In this document: one piece after another, positions 42,854 through 53,755 of the stretch
Layout of the letters: the number at the start of each line of letters is the position of its first letter
How positions within the stretch are numbered: position 1 is the first letter of the stretch
Assembly: GCF_030232585.1 (NCBI RefSeq)
Contig: NZ_JASPJX010000007.1
Coordinates: 93,596-157,595, forward strand
Source of the DNA: Corynebacterium sp. MSK008
GTDB lineage: Bacteria; Actinomycetota; Actinomycetes; Mycobacteriales; Mycobacteriaceae
DNA length: 64,000 nucleotides
Direction: 5' to 3'
The notes under the pieces: model-generated
Told to the model about the DNA's origin: nothing
Databases searched by the model: none
The model's input: the letters and a program-made list of their open reading frames with translations, nothing else
Position numbers and translations under genes: made by a program

Positions 42854-44455
42854 CTAGAACGGCGGGTACGGGTCTTGCCCCTTCGCCCATGGCGGGGGCT
42901 CCACCGGCTCCCGTGGGGGAGGTGGATCCGGTGGTTCTGGTGGTACTCGAGTTTCCGGTGGGGCCGTAGCACCACCCGGATCGGGCACGGTTGCCCGATT
43001 CCGCTGTCGGTGTCTCTTTCGTAACCTGTTCACCGCCGAATGCTCGGCCGCGTCCGCATGGTTGAACTGCAACGTTGCACACCCAGGTTCCTTCACCCCG
43101 GCCCGACCCGTCGCCGGGTCCACATCCATGTGGCTGGTGTTGTTTCTGTGGTCTTTGAAGTCGTTGTTGCAGCGGTGGTGGGTCCGACACAGCGCTGTGA
43201 GGTTGTCGATGTTGGTGTCACCGCCTTGCAGCCACGATGTGATGTGGTGGATCTCCGTCTCTGTGAGCGGGGCAGTGCAGCCGGTCCAGGCGCACACACC
43301 CTGCACCGCTAGCAAGGTGATCCGCTGTGCCAGGGATGCGAAACGCCGCGTACGGTGCAGATTCAGCGGCATCGATGTTGCGCCGTCGACAGTAAGCACG
43401 AAGTCCGATGTTCCGTCCATGCCCAAACGCACGAGGTCGAAGGCGTCGAGCTCGATGCCGGTGTTGGTGGCGAACTTCGTGGTAGGGCTGGCCTCCGCCA
43501 GCTCTTCGAGCGTCACCGACACAACCACGGACGCGCAACCGCCGCCGGTCGGTTTCTCGCAGGCGTCGTAATGCTTGAGTATCTCCGAGAACTGGTCGTA
43601 CAAGCGTTGCGAGGGCGTGCGGTAATCCTCCACGTCCTCGGGCAGGTTCGAGTTGGGCGCCAACCCCTTGTCGGTCAGCGCCTTAAACAGGGCCGAATCG
43701 GAGGCCACAGCATCGATGGTTATCCGGCACGTCCCGTCCGCGCGCTGACTCCCGATGTGCAGGCCGCGGTTTTCCATGCCGGCGTTCGGGTTCGTGGGCT
43801 CGACGTGCTTGCGGTTCTCCCGCTCCACCCAGCGTCGCACGGTGGCGCGCAGATCCTTCACTGTCCGTTTAGGCGCCTCCGCGAGCGCATCTGCTTGTAG
43901 ACGGGCACGCGCCCCCTTCGCAGCCGGAACAAGCTTGTCCAGCTCCTGGCGGATCACGCGTTGCTTTTCGGCGTTCACGCGCTCAGCGGCACGGCGGGCC
44001 TCCTCTTGTTTGCGCCGCGCCTCCGCACGGGCAGCCTCGCGGGCAGCCGCCCGCGCCGCTTCCTCCCGCGCGGCCTCAGCCGCTGGATCCGCGGGACTGT
44101 CATCAAAGCCAGCATCGAAGAGATCGGATACGGGTTCATCCTCGATCTCGGGCTCGCCGTAGTAGTCGCGTCCCCGGGCGAGGCGGTCGTATGCGTCTTT
44201 AGGTTCAAGCCCCAGCTTCTTCTGCAAGTACTGATTGGCGTGCTTCGAGCCGACGACGCGGCCAGCGTCGTCACGCTCGCACACGTAGGCGAACAGAGCA
44301 TCGAGCGTCGCCTTGACGTTAAACGCAGCCTCGAAGCGCTCGAAATCCTCCCGAACCTCCTCGAACTTGACCACATCGGGGTCAGCACACAGGTCCTTCA
44401 TGGCCAGGAGGGCATGGGTGATCGTGTCGACGTGCTTCCGCAGGTCAGTCGCCAT
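42854..44455 (-). CDS. HNH endonuclease-motif protein (13E12-like)
   Basis: A 533-residue protein of the actinobacterial HNH group related to the 13E12 repeat proteins. Order: helical N-terminus (1-120), a very Ala/Arg/Glu-rich stretch that should be a coiled coil (about 125-165), a middle domain, and an HNH-type zinc finger, CAWTGC then EIHHITSWLQGGDTNIDNL and LCRTHH (about residues 388-425). The last 35 residues are proline-rich. AAAGGAGGG lies 5 nt before the ATG. These genes are often multicopy and variable between strains; real nuclease activity or mobility is unproven. Its promoter shares a 13-nt element with the next gene upstream. Confidence 0.85.
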   Translation of the reverse strand: MATDLRKHVDTITHALLAMKDLCADPDVVKFEEVREDFERFEAAFNVKATLDALFAYVCERDDAGRVVGSKHANQYLQKKLGLEPKDAYDRLARGRDYYGEPEIEDEPVSDLFDAGFDDSPADPAAEAAREEAARAAAREAARAEARRKQEEARRAAERVNAEKQRVIRQELDKLVPAAKGARARLQADALAEAPKRTVKDLRATVRRWVERENRKHVEPTNPNAGMENRGLHIGSQRADGTCRITIDAVASDSALFKALTDKGLAPNSNLPEDVEDYRTPSQRLYDQFSEILKHYDACEKPTGGGCASVVVSVTLEELAEASPTTKFATNTGIELDAFDLVRLGMDGTSDFVLTVDGATSMPLNLHRTRRFASLAQRITLLAVQGVCAWTGCTAPLTETEIHHITSWLQGGDTNIDNLTALCRTHHRCNNDFKDHRNNTSHMDVDPATGRAGVKEPGCATLQFNHADAAEHSAVNRLRKRHRQRNRATVPDPGGATAPPETRVPPEPPDPPPPREPVEPPPWAKGQDPYPPF

Positions 44456-44498
44456 TTCGCCCTCCTTTACAACCCTTTAATCGAATACGTTTACGATC

Positions 44499-44511
44499 AA
44501 CATACAAACCG
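44499..44511 (-). promoter_or_regulatory. Promoter element CGGTTTGTATGTT before the HNH gene
   Basis: Read on the minus strand, CGGTTTGTATGTT lies 44-56 nt upstream of the HNH gene start. Its last six bases, TATGTT, fit a TANNNT -10 box with a start near 44492 and a leader of about 37 nt. The same element (one base different) precedes the gene at 44583-45446. The surrounding 127 nt are clearly more AT-rich than the chromosome around it. Confidence 0.5.
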
Positions 44512-44582
44512 CGTCGACATAAACTCCCTCTATGTCCAGTGCTGCAAACATAGGGAAAGAAAGTGTAATCAGTATCACATGC

Positions 44583-45446
44583 CTAGAACGGTGAATCGCC
44601 GGCCCAAAGCTCATAGTCGGGATGTGTACCTGCAAGCACACGAGGCCGTGCCCAGGGATCCACCAACCGTTCGAACTTTGCCAGCACCCGCTCGATAGCT
44701 TCGTCCGTGAAGTCCGTAACCATGACCAGCTCACCGTCAGTGGAGCTCAACCGCAGCGACTCGTTGGGGACATCAACGGTCAACATCGGGCAATCCACCT
44801 CGCGTGGCGGTGGAGTCGTCGCGGCATACTCGTCGCCAATTACCTGGTCCTGAAATGGCTGCACCAGGGCGTCTAGCTCGCCAACAAGCCAGAGGTCGGA
44901 GAGAAGAGAATCGACTGTCTGGCCCAAAAGAATCCCGGGCAGAAACCTCCTGATCCGTTCCTCGCCGCCAATGGGGTAGAAGACGTCGATGCCGGAGCCG
45001 ACCTCTCCGCTTCGCTCGCAAACCAGCCGCACCAGCGACCGCTTCGGAAACTTCGGAGTCTCGCCGTACGGGTCGGGTTCAGTGTGGTCCCAGACGGTCT
45101 TGAATAAGGGGTAAACGGCCTCTGGCGTCAGCGCGCAGCGCATCTTCGGCGTCCCATCAAGTCGCAACGTCACCTCGCCCCGGGCGTAATCGAGCGTCAG
45201 ATACTCATCGCTTTCGACCTCAAGGAGCTCGCCGCTGACGTCCGCATTGGGCGGTGTCGAGTTCCAGCGGAACACCCAAGTCAGCACCTGTCCCAAGCCC
45301 CGGAAAGGATCGTTTGTGTCGATCATGTGCGTAAAAATCTCACCGAGGATCCACTCGAACTGCATGGTGTTTGATTCGAATGTGATTCCCCGCGGTTCGC
45401 AATTGACGCGTTCGGTGATGACGTGCAGAAGCTTGTAGCGACCCAT
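44583..45446 (-). CDS. Hypothetical protein, no recognised family
   Basis: A 287-residue, mostly soluble, acidic protein that I do not recognise. It has no signal peptide or clear membrane helix and no known catalytic motif. Visible features: MGRYKLLHVITERVN at the start, a Trp-rich stretch (VLTWVFRWNSTPPN), a central part with LTLDYARGEVTLRLDG, and a C-terminal region ending WARPRVLAGTHPDYELWAG. The ATG at 45446 has AAGGGG about 9 nt upstream. Codon use is less GC-biased than that of the housekeeping genes, and the flanking regions are AT-rich, which suggests acquisition together with the HNH gene. Confidence 0.65.
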   Translation of the reverse strand: MGRYKLLHVITERVNCEPRGITFESNTMQFEWILGEIFTHMIDTNDPFRGLGQVLTWVFRWNSTPPNADVSGELLEVESDEYLTLDYARGEVTLRLDGTPKMRCALTPEAVYPLFKTVWDHTEPDPYGETPKFPKRSLVRLVCERSGEVGSGIDVFYPIGGEERIRRFLPGILLGQTVDSLLSDLWLVGELDALVQPFQDQVIGDEYAATTPPPREVDCPMLTVDVPNESLRLSSTDGELVMVTDFTDEAIERVLAKFERLVDPWARPRVLAGTHPDYELWAGDSPF

Positions 45447-45483
45447 TATCTAACCCCTTCGGTTTGGAAATTTCGTTGCACCA

Positions 45484-45508
45484 AACGTACAAACCGAAAC
45501 ACAAACCG
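45484..45508 (-). promoter_or_regulatory. Promoter element CGGTTTGTACGTT with a second CGGTTTGT copy
   Basis: On the minus strand CGGTTTGTACGTT (45496 to 45484) lies 38 nt before the start of the hypothetical gene; TACGTT would be the -10 box. CGGTTTGT occurs again 12 nt upstream (45508 to 45501), making a short tandem repeat. The element matches the one before the HNH gene at 12 of 13 positions and at a similar distance from the start codon. Confidence 0.5.
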
Positions 45509-45593
45509 CACAAGAGTTTGTTCATTATAGTGAGCATCTTGCTTCTCGACGGACGAAACGTTGACCACCAAAGCAGCCCGCTACACTCGCACT

Positions 45594-45839
45594 ATGGCAA
45601 GAAACAACGAGATCATCGACACCATCCGCGACGCGTGGAACGGACTGTCATCTGACCAGAAGACCCTCGCCGGCGTGCTCGCCACCCTCGACACCGCCGG
45701 CAAGGCCTTCGCGTTGCGCGACCTCGCACGCACCAACTCGAAGCGCGTCCGGGGCCCGAAGTGGCTGTGGGCCCCGGTGATCGGCGCAGTCAACACCCTG
45801 GGCTGGGTCGCCTGGTTCGCTGTGGGCAAGAAGCGCTAG
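45594..45839 (+). CDS. Small membrane protein with PLDc_N-like pattern
   Basis: An 81-residue protein with a helical soluble N-terminus (about 1-45) and a C-terminal region AFALRDLARTNS...GPKWLWAPVIGAVNTLGWVAWF that fits the PLDc_N pattern (Asp-Leu, then Lys-x-x-Trp, Pro/Gly-rich helix, aromatic end, Lys-Lys-Arg tail). That domain occurs alone in many short actinobacterial membrane proteins of unknown function. TACACT (45582-45587) ends 6 nt before the ATG, indicating a leaderless mRNA. Its stop abuts the stop of the convergent membrane protein gene with no base between. Confidence 0.75.
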   Translation: MARNNEIIDTIRDAWNGLSSDQKTLAGVLATLDTAGKAFALRDLARTNSKRVRGPKWLWAPVIGAVNTLGWVAWFAVGKKR

Positions 45840-46430
45840 CTACAGACCACGCTGCCCCGCGTAGAAGCGAACGCGAGTTACCGGCGCGGTTTTCGCCTTC
45901 TGCCAGGGGTAGCGGTCACCCGCAGCCAGCACTGGTTCGTTGAGCTCGAGGACCGTGTCGGTCCCGCCGGAGCCACCGACGGTCAGGGTATTGCCCTCAA
46001 TTTCGATGTCAGAGGCAAAGGTCCTCTCCGTACGTCGCTGCGCCACAAGCAACGCAGGCACCTCGGCGAACACCGTTCTCCCGCGGCGCAGAACCAGGGC
46101 GTCAGGCCCCTCGTAGCTTGGCCGGATACGTTCTCCGGCGATGAGCGACCACACCCACACAACAGCCCAGAGCGAAAGCAGTAGCGCTACCAGCCGCACC
46201 AATCCTGCGGGCAAAAGCAGGTGCACAACAACCATCTCAATGGCCAAAACTGCGGTGACGAAGCCAAGCATTTGTAACCGCCCAGGTGGATGGGGGAGCG
46301 GCGACGCGCCATCGGGCACGAGACAGCGTCCACGGATCCACCGTCCCAAGTCGCGGTACAGCCCCAGTTCGAACTTCGCTACCCGGTATGCAGGGTGCTT
46401 CTTCAACAACGTTATCGCTCTAGATGCCAC
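45840..46430 (-). CDS. Uncharacterised membrane protein linked to a MerR regulator
   Basis: A 196-residue protein: a basic N-terminal 45 residues, two hydrophobic helices (about 55-75 and 79-98), and a C-terminal soluble part (about 100-196) rich in beta-type residues with IEIEGNTLTVGGSGGTD. That layout, two helices followed by a small beta domain, recalls PH-like membrane proteins but no motif proves it. The GTG at 46430 overlaps the end of the MerR-type gene by 11 nt, so the two form an operon under the MerR operator at 47112-47141. Confidence 0.65.
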   Translation of the reverse strand: MASRAITLLKKHPAYRVAKFELGLYRDLGRWIRGRCLVPDGASPLPHPPGRLQMLGFVTAVLAIEMVVVHLLLPAGLVRLVALLLSLWAVVWVWSLIAGERIRPSYEGPDALVLRRGRTVFAEVPALLVAQRRTERTFASDIEIEGNTLTVGGSGGTDTVLELNEPVLAAGDRYPWQKAKTAPVTRVRFYAGQRGL

Positions 46431-47103
46431 GGGTGAGCTCCTCCAACACCACCCGCTGGGCGCCCCGGGTGGGAAGATCCTTCACCTGGAGCGGGACGGA
46501 ACCCTGCCGCAGGGTAGGGAGGACGTCTCGCATAATTCCGCGTGCAAAGAGTGCCGAGAGCGTAGCCGAAATCTGCGGAACATCGACATCCCGTGAATGC
46601 ATTGCCCCAAGCTCACCCCACACATTGACGGACTTACGCGCCGCCTCCACACAGGAAGCATCCTTGAGGTTTGCCCTGAGCTGCGCCCACGTCGCCTCGG
46701 TCGCGACGCCAGTGAGCGCCATGAGGTCCCAGGAATCGAGCTCTATCTGCAGCAGCGCAGCATCGTCGATCACATCCGCAAGTTTGTCGCTAATATCGCG
46801 CGGGCACCCGGCGGGCGCCTCCGCGATAGCCAGCAGCCGCGACCGCTGTCTCTCCAGATGGGCGATGCGGCCGTCCAACATGGCAATTGAACGTTGTATT
46901 GCGTCTTCACGTTGGATGTCGGCGACTGGAACACCGGCGTCGATAAGCGCACGCGCCCGAATCACCGCCACTAGATCGCTGACGGAGTAGTCGCGGTAGT
47001 TGCCGCTGGTGCGCGCAGGTTCTGGCACAACTCCGCGTTCGTGCAGGTGGCGCACCGAGCGGACGGAGCAGCCGGCTGCCGCAGCCACGTCTGAAATCTT
47101 CAC
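46420..47103 (-). CDS. MerR family transcription regulator
   Basis: A 227-residue regulator. Residues 1-70 form a MerR winged helix (MKISDVAAAAGCSVRSVRHL, YRDYSVSDLVAVIRARALIDAGVPVADI), followed by the dimer coiled coil (about 75-95). The C-terminal 125 residues are not a known metal or drug domain; cysteines are few and do not form a metal-binding cluster. GTG at 47103 lies 8 nt after the TTAAGT -10 box, so the mRNA is nearly leaderless. It overlaps the membrane protein gene downstream, the probable target of regulation along with itself. Confidence 0.85.
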   Translation of the reverse strand: MKISDVAAAAGCSVRSVRHLHERGVVPEPARTSGNYRDYSVSDLVAVIRARALIDAGVPVADIQREDAIQRSIAMLDGRIAHLERQRSRLLAIAEAPAGCPRDISDKLADVIDDAALLQIELDSWDLMALTGVATEATWAQLRANLKDASCVEAARKSVNVWGELGAMHSRDVDVPQISATLSALFARGIMRDVLPTLRQGSVPLQVKDLPTRGAQRVVLEELTRGI

Positions 47104-47111
47104 GCACCAAA

Positions 47112-47141
47112 ACTTAAACCCTCACATCGCGTGAGGGTCAA
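47112..47141 (-). promoter_or_regulatory. MerR-type promoter with perfect inverted repeat
   Basis: On the minus strand: TTGACC (-35, 47141 to 47136), an 18-nt spacer, and TTAAGT (-10, 47117 to 47112). The spacer is occupied by a perfect inverted repeat ACCCTCAC-GCGAT-GTGAGGGT (47138 to 47118). A dyad between -35 and -10 with a spacer longer than 17 nt is the hallmark of MerR-controlled promoters, so autoregulation is likely. The GTG start is 8 nt after the -10 box. Confidence 0.8.
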
Positions 47142-47144
47142 GCG

Positions 47145-48509
47145 CTAATTCCTGAACCCGTGCACCGGCGCGGGGATGAACCCGCCGCGGTGGATGAATT
47201 CGTCGTTGCCCGCGGTGTTGACCGGGATGACGGGCGCGTAGCCGAGCAGGCCGCCGAAGTTCACTTCGTCGCCGGGCTTGGTGCCGGGCACTGGGATCAG
47301 GCGCGAAGCGGTGGTCTTGTGGTTCATCACGCCGATCGCGGCTTCGTCGGCAATCATGCCCGCGATGAGCTCCGCAGAGGTGTCGCCGGGGATGGCGATC
47401 ATGTCGAAGCCCACGGAGCAGATTGAGGTCATCGCCTCGAGCTTGTCCATGGAAATGGCGCCGCTGTGAACCGCGTCGATCATGCCCTTGTCCTCGGAGA
47501 CCGGGATGAAGGAGCCGGACAGGCCGCCAACACGGGAGCAGGCCATCATGCCGCCCTTCTTCACCGCGTCGTTCAGCAGCGCCAACGCTGCGGTCGTGCC
47601 GTGCGTGCCCACCTGGTCCAGCCCCATGCGTTCCAGTACGTGCGCCACTGAGTCGCCCATCTCCGCCGTCGGCGCGAGCGACAGGTCCACGATGCCGAAG
47701 GGCACGCCGAGGCGCTCCGCAGCCATCGTTCCCACGAGCTGGCCTGCGCGGGTGATCTTGAACGCGGCCTTCTTAATCTCCTCGGCGACCTCGTTCAGGC
47801 TCGCACCCTTCAGCGGGGCGATCGCGTTGTCCACCACACCCGGACCAGACACGCCCACCGAGATCACCGTGTCCGGCTCCTCAATGCCGTGGAACGCGCC
47901 GGCCATGAACGGGTTGTCGCCCACGGCGTTGGCGAAGACGACCAGCTTGGCGCAGGCGATGGAGGAGCGGTCCGCGGTCGCCTCCGCGGCCTCCTTCACA
48001 ATTTCGCCCATCTTGGCCACGGCGTTCATGTTGATGCCGGCGCGTGACGACGCCACGTTGACCGACCCGCACACGTTATCGGTGACGCTGAGCGCCTCCG
48101 GGATGGAGTAGATCAGCTTCTTATCCGCGGTCGTGCCGCCCTTTTCCACCAGTGCGGAGTAGCCGCCGACGAAGTTAACGCCGAGCTCGCTGGCCGCGCG
48201 GTCCAGCGCGCGGGCGATCTCCACCGGGTTGCCGTCCGCGCCCGCCGCCACCAGCGCGACGGGGGTGACGGAGATGCGCTTGTTCACGATCGGGATGCCC
48301 AGCTCGCGCTCGATGCCCTCACACACCGGCACCAGGTTGCGTGCGCGCTCCACAACGCGGTCGTACACCGCCTGCGCGGTGGCCTCCATCGTGGGGCGGG
48401 TGCAGCCGATGAGCGAGATTCCCATGGTCACGGTGCGGATGTCCAGGCGGTAGTCCTCGATCATGCGGATGACGTCGAGGAACCGCGCGTCTGAAAACTC
48501 GAAATTCAC
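47145..48509 (-). CDS. UPF0210 (DUF711, PFL-like) protein
   Basis: A 454-residue protein of the UPF0210/DUF711 family, distantly related in fold to pyruvate formate-lyase-type barrels but with no proven activity. Typical stretches: [85 protein letters not shown], and [13 protein letters not shown]. The start is GTG at 48509, 9 nt after the stop of the ACT-domain gene. UPF0210 and a small ACT protein are encoded together in many bacteria, suggesting amino-acid-related control of one by the other. Confidence 0.9.
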   Translation of the reverse strand: MNFEFSDARFLDVIRMIEDYRLDIRTVTMGISLIGCTRPTMEATAQAVYDRVVERARNLVPVCEGIERELGIPIVNKRISVTPVALVAAGADGNPVEIARALDRAASELGVNFVGGYSALVEKGGTTADKKLIYSIPEALSVTDNVCGSVNVASSRAGINMNAVAKMGEIVKEAAEATADRSSIACAKLVVFANAVGDNPFMAGAFHGIEEPDTVISVGVSGPGVVDNAIAPLKGASLNEVAEEIKKAAFKITRAGQLVGTMAAERLGVPFGIVDLSLAPTAEMGDSVAHVLERMGLDQVGTHGTTAALALLNDAVKKGGMMACSRVGGLSGSFIPVSEDKGMIDAVHSGAISMDKLEAMTSICSVGFDMIAIPGDTSAELIAGMIADEAAIGVMNHKTTASRLIPVPGTKPGDEVNFGGLLGYAPVIPVNTAGNDEFIHRGGFIPAPVHGFRN

Positions 48510-48518
48510 TTGCGCCCC

Positions 48519-48788
48519 TTAGATGTCGTTGATGGCGCTGAACAGGGCCTCGGACTGGATGCGCACGACCATGCCGAGCGGCTTGCCGGCGGCGTCGAAG
48601 GCTTCCTGCAGCGCCCCCATGTCCACCTCGCCCTCGGGCAGTGCGACGCGCATGATCATGGTGAAGAAGTCGTCCATGATGGTCTGGGACACGTCGAGGA
48701 TGTTCAGCCCCTCGTCTGCGGCGGTTTTAGCAACTGCGGCGATGACGCCGGGGCGGTCTTTACCAGTGGTCGTAATAATTGCGTGCAT
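48519..48788 (-). CDS. ACT-domain protein (UPF0237)
   Basis: An 89-residue protein that is a single ACT domain: TTTGKDRPGVIAAVAKTAAD (residues about 7-26) with the ligand-binding Gly/Pro loop, then ILDVSQTIMDDFFTMIM. It probably senses an amino acid or similar ligand. ATG at 48788 is preferred over TTG 48794, because the TATACT box (48800 to 48795) would overlap an earlier start; the ATG lies 6 nt after it (leaderless). It is followed by the UPF0210 gene, its usual partner. Confidence 0.88.
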   Translation of the reverse strand: MHAIITTTGKDRPGVIAAVAKTAADEGLNILDVSQTIMDDFFTMIMRVALPEGEVDMGALQEAFDAAGKPLGMVVRIQSEALFSAINDI

Positions 48789-48794
48789 GCGCAA

Positions 48795-48822
48795 AGTATA
48801 GACACTAAATCGTAGCTACGGT
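48795..48822. promoter_or_regulatory. Back-to-back leaderless promoters in a 41-nt gap
   Basis: Between the two divergent start codons (48788 and 48830) are only 41 nt. TATACT on the minus strand (48800 to 48795) ends 6 nt before the ACT gene start, and TACGGT on the plus strand (48817-48822) ends 7 nt before the start of the NAD(P)-binding protein gene. The two polymerase footprints must overlap, so the promoters probably compete. Confidence 0.55.
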
Positions 48823-48829
48823 TGGTCCC

Positions 48830-49486
48830 ATGGAAACACAGCACGTTCTCGTTCTTGGCGCGGGCGGCAACGTCTCGCGCCACTCCGTCCCCAAGCTCGT
48901 AAACGCCGGCCACAGCGTCAGCGCGCTCGTGCGCAACCCGGATGATGTGCAGCAGCTCGTCGACGACGGCGCGACCGCGATTGTCCGCGACCTGACCACC
49001 CTCAACCAGGAAGACTGGGCCCGCCTGCTCACGCCGTTCGACGTGGTGGTGTGGTCCGCAGGCGCCGGCGGAGGGTCCGCCGAGCTCACCTACGCTGTGG
49101 ACCGCGACGCGGCCATGGCCATGATCGACGCGCTCGAGGAGCTCGGCGAGTTCGCCCCGTTTACCGTCATGGTCTCCTACGCCGGCGCCGCCGAGGCCAC
49201 CACGGAGGACGACGGCGGCTCGTGGTACGCCTACGTCGAGGCGAAGAAGGCCGTCGATAAGCGTCTGCTCGCCTCCGACCTGCCGTACCAGATCCTCGGC
49301 CCCACCCGACTCACCGATGATCCGTCAAAGGGCATCGCGCTTCTCGACGACCAAAGGGACCCCGCGTCCGAAACCCCGCGCGAGCTCGTGGCGGATGTGA
49401 TCGTGGAATCGGTCGGCCGCGGCAAGCAGTTCGAGCGCAACCCGCTCGATTTCGAGGGCGGCGACGCGAAGGTCGCCGACATTTAG
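48830..49486 (+). CDS. NAD(P)-binding protein, NmrA/SDR-like
   Basis: A 218-residue atypical short-chain dehydrogenase-like protein. The dinucleotide loop is VLVLGAGGNVSRHSVPKL (about residues 6-23), followed by ALVRNPDDV and VVVWSAGAGGG. YAYVEAKKAVDKRLL resembles the YxxxK active site, so weak reductase or epimerase activity is possible, but many such proteins are redox sensors or flavin reductases. It is of the same type as a gene next to the amidotransferase and acnR in C. glutamicum. Its stop shares four bases (TTAG) with the convergent amidotransferase gene. Confidence 0.85.
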   Translation: METQHVLVLGAGGNVSRHSVPKLVNAGHSVSALVRNPDDVQQLVDDGATAIVRDLTTLNQEDWARLLTPFDVVVWSAGAGGGSAELTYAVDRDAAMAMIDALEELGEFAPFTVMVSYAGAAEATTEDDGGSWYAYVEAKKAVDKRLLASDLPYQILGPTRLTDDPSKGIALLDDQRDPASETPRELVADVIVESVGRGKQFERNPLDFEGGDAKVADI

Positions 49487-50205
49487 TCGAACTGGCCCTC
49501 AATGCAGAGCCGGGCGAAGGTGCGCAGCAGCCCATTCGCCCGGCTCACGTCGTGGTTGGGCAGGTCGGCGACGATGCGGGCGTACTCCTCGGCGGGGAAG
49601 TATCCGTAGTCGTGGAAGAAATCCATGCGGGTGCGCATGGCGTCGGCGTCCATCTCGGCGTGGAACTGGGTGGCCCACACCCGGTCGGTGTAGCGGACCA
49701 TCTGCACCAGCCCGTCGGGCCCGGTGGCCACGACGGTGAGGGAATCGGGCACGCGCACCGGGTTCTCTGTGTGCCCGGTCAGGGCGGTGAATGTGCCGCT
49801 GGGGCCGGCGAGCGCGTCCTCGGCCACCACGTCCACGGTGGTCGGGCCGGACGGCTCGGGATGGGTGCGACCGACCTCGCCGCCGAGGTGGTCCACCAGC
49901 CAGGAAATGCCGAAGCAGACAAAGAAGACGGGCTTGCCCGATTCAACGGTGGCGGACAGGATGTCGTCGATACGCCTGTGCCACGCATCGCGCTCCGGGT
50001 TGGTCACATTCAGCGAGCAGCCGCCGACGATGATGCCGCTGACGGGGTCGAGGGGGCCGAGCTCGGAGTCGGGGGAGTCGATGACACGCAGTTCCATGTC
50101 CACTTCGCTCAAGCCCGTGGCGCGCAGGGCGTCGTGGTACTCGGCGTGGGCGACGTCCGGCCCGATTTCGCCGTTGCGAAGGGAGAGGAAGAGCAGCTTT
50201 GACAT
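49483..50205 (-). CDS. Class I glutamine amidotransferase-like protein
   Basis: A 240-residue stand-alone glutaminase-type domain, similar to the GMP synthase amidotransferase part. The nucleophile is the cysteine in FFVCFGISWLVDHLGG (about residues 96-111); the catalytic histidine lies in WATQFHAEMD (about 180-189). The residue after the Cys is Phe rather than the usual Leu/Tyr-Gly, still compatible with activity. No synthetase domain is attached, so its acceptor is unknown; some relatives deglutamylate small metabolites. ATG at 50205 follows TAGAAT (50218 to 50213) by 7 nt. It lies 37 nt after acnR but probably has its own promoter. Confidence 0.88.
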   Translation of the reverse strand: MSKLLFLSLRNGEIGPDVAHAEYHDALRATGLSEVDMELRVIDSPDSELGPLDPVSGIIVGGCSLNVTNPERDAWHRRIDDILSATVESGKPVFFVCFGISWLVDHLGGEVGRTHPEPSGPTTVDVVAEDALAGPSGTFTALTGHTENPVRVPDSLTVVATGPDGLVQMVRYTDRVWATQFHAEMDADAMRTRMDFFHDYGYFPAEEYARIVADLPNHDVSRANGLLRTFARLCIEGQFD

Positions 50206-50242
50206 AGCGGCAATTCTATACCGCTTAGTCTATTTTTCGGAA

Positions 50243-50794
50243 TTACCCGCGGACTGACTGCTCTACCACGTCGAGCATCTCCTGAAGCCGTTCGGCAGGC
50301 TCGCCGGACGCGAGTTTGGTGATGAAGCCCTCGAGCACGGTTTCCAGGTAGGTCTGCACGACGGCGACGGGGACGTCGTCACGCATCTGCTTGTTCGACT
50401 CCAGGCGCTTACGGACCGCACTGTCCAGCACCTCCTGGTGCTCGCGCCACCGAGCCTCGAACTCCGGGTCGGTGCGCAGCTTGCGCAGGATTTCGGCGCG
50501 GGTGGTGAACCAGTCGTTGGAGCTGCGGTCCACGAGCATGCCGCGCATGACCTCCACCAAACCGCGCTCGCTGACCACCTTGGCCTGCCGCTCGGCGTCC
50601 GCCTCCGCGATGGCGAGAAACAGTGTTTCCTTGTCGCCGAAGTGGTGGAAAATCGCACCCCGGGTCTTCCCGGTGGCCTCCTCCAGGCGGGCCACGGTCG
50701 CCCCCTCGTAGCCGTAGTGTGCGAAGCAGACACGGGCGGCGTCGATGATCTCGCCGCGGCGGCGCTGCAACTCTTTGTCGCTGACAATCGGCAT
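50243..50794 (-). CDS. acnR: TetR-type repressor of aconitase AcnR
   Basis: A 183-residue TetR protein whose position right after acn and whose sequence identify it as AcnR, the repressor of aconitase described in C. glutamicum. The HTH lies at about residues 29-48 (TVARLEEATGKTRGAIFHHF); the start MPIVSDKELQRRR is typical. The ligand-binding C-terminal domain follows; in C. glutamicum it binds citrate/Mg. A GC-rich hairpin separates it from acn, so it may be transcribed partly by read-through. A matching operator lies upstream of acn at 53763-53778. Confidence 0.93.
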   Translation of the reverse strand: MPIVSDKELQRRRGEIIDAARVCFAHYGYEGATVARLEEATGKTRGAIFHHFGDKETLFLAIAEADAERQAKVVSERGLVEVMRGMLVDRSSNDWFTTRAEILRKLRTDPEFEARWREHQEVLDSAVRKRLESNKQMRDDVPVAVVQTYLETVLEGFITKLASGEPAERLQEMLDVVEQSVRG

Positions 50795-50839
50795 GAGAGG
50801 GTTCCTTCGGGCTCCAATTAGGTGGGAAAGAATGGGGAA

Positions 50840-50864
50840 GGGGCCCCGCGGTGTGCGGGGCCCC
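50840..50864 (-). terminator. GC-rich hairpin between acn and acnR
   Basis: GGGGCCCCGC (50840-50849) and GCGGGGCCCC (50855-50864) are perfect complements around a 5-nt loop. On the acn transcript (minus strand) the stem is followed by TTCCCC and no T-run, so it is more likely to stabilise the acn 3' end or to act as a partial terminator than to stop transcription completely. This would let a fraction of transcripts continue into acnR. Confidence 0.6.
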
Positions 50865-50886
50865 TGAAGCGACGGCCGAAAGCGTG

Positions 50887-53664
<2,778 letters not shown>

Positions 53665-53755
53665 GGTGAGCTCCAATTCTCGTCGTATCAAATCAGGGGT
53701 TAGCGACCCTATGGTCAAGCCACCAGTCTATGCGACCTTCCATAGTTCCGCGCCC

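Noticed and set aside
44526..44555. CCCT(C)TATGT / ACATAGGG inverted repeat as terminator
   Set aside because: The arms differ by an inserted base and no T-run follows, so the call would be weak.
44564..44579. TGTAA-N6-TCACA as a GlxR site
   Set aside because: One mismatch and a position just after a stop codon, about 110 nt from the next start; no promoter fits it.
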